NCBI GenBank assembly: GCA_019614645.1 | Contig: JABWDB010000006.1 | Span: 5,022,001 to 5,086,000, forward strand | DNA: 64,000 bases | Direction: 5' to 3' | DNA from: Stratiolaelaps scimitus | Taxonomy: Eukaryota; Arthropoda; Arachnida; Mesostigmata; Laelapidae | Shown here: positions 63,930 to 64,000 of the stretch, in pieces | Position numbering within the stretch: position 1 is the stretch's first letter | Layout: every line of letters begins with the position of its first letter | Notes under the pieces: model-generated | Databases searched by the model: none | Told to the model about the DNA's origin: nothing | Seen by the model: the letters and a program-made list of their open reading frames with translations, nothing else | Made by a program: the position numbers and the translations under genes

Positions 63930-64000
63930 TTAATCGATTAGATCACCTTAACGAAGTCGATATATATATATATATAATTTAATCATGCATTCAAATTTCA

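Overview
This window is nuclear DNA from an animal, most likely an arthropod. Coding information is split into exons with GT-AG introns. It contains a CD36-family receptor gene and a phospholipid-scramblase-like gene. The space between genes is large and moderately AT-rich, with many (TA)n tracts, tRNA-derived SINEs and a LINE fragment. A chelicerate such as a mite would fit, but that is a guess from overall character. There is no operon structure, ribosome-binding-site pattern or CRISPR array.

Layout. From 1 to about 32.4 kb I see no recognisable protein gene. This part holds dispersed SINE copies (about 3.1, 10.0, 10.5, 12.5, 12.8, 20.8-21.2 and 27.5 kb), a deleted non-LTR reverse transcriptase at 14.97-15.74 kb, and GC/CpG-dense islands at 6.8-7.7, 16.9-17.6 and 28.2-29.0 kb, the first ending at a good splice donor. 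On the plus strand between 32.4 and 37.1 kb lies a probable unrecognised gene. It has a short first exon encoding a membrane-anchor N-terminus (32387-32537), a possible small middle exon (33866-33989) and a long last exon (36216-37065) with AATAAA downstream. From 41.1 to 56.0 kb on the minus strand lies a complete nine-coding-exon CD36/SCARB-type receptor gene (533 aa predicted) with a 10.2 kb first intron. Its upstream side is a 2.5 kb region rich in CAG/CTG/CAA triplets. From 61.35 kb to the right edge on the plus strand lies a five-exon phospholipid-scramblase-like gene with a degenerate calcium-binding loop.

The two confident genes both encode membrane proteins, but nothing in the sequence ties them together functionally. 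The most interesting material is in the repeats. Two SINE families can be reconstructed from the window alone, and two insertions carry long target-site duplications (14 bp perfect; 17 bp with one mismatch). The LINE remnant is followed by a tail resembling the 3' tail of SINE family 1. Opposite-strand SINE family 2 copies flank exons 2-3 of the scramblase gene, an arrangement known in other animals to favour exon circularisation.

Limits: exon boundaries were set by eye from splice consensus, phase and family alignment. There was no transcript evidence and no database search. Many open frames of 60-150 codons here look plausible on both strands at once, so I left most of them out.
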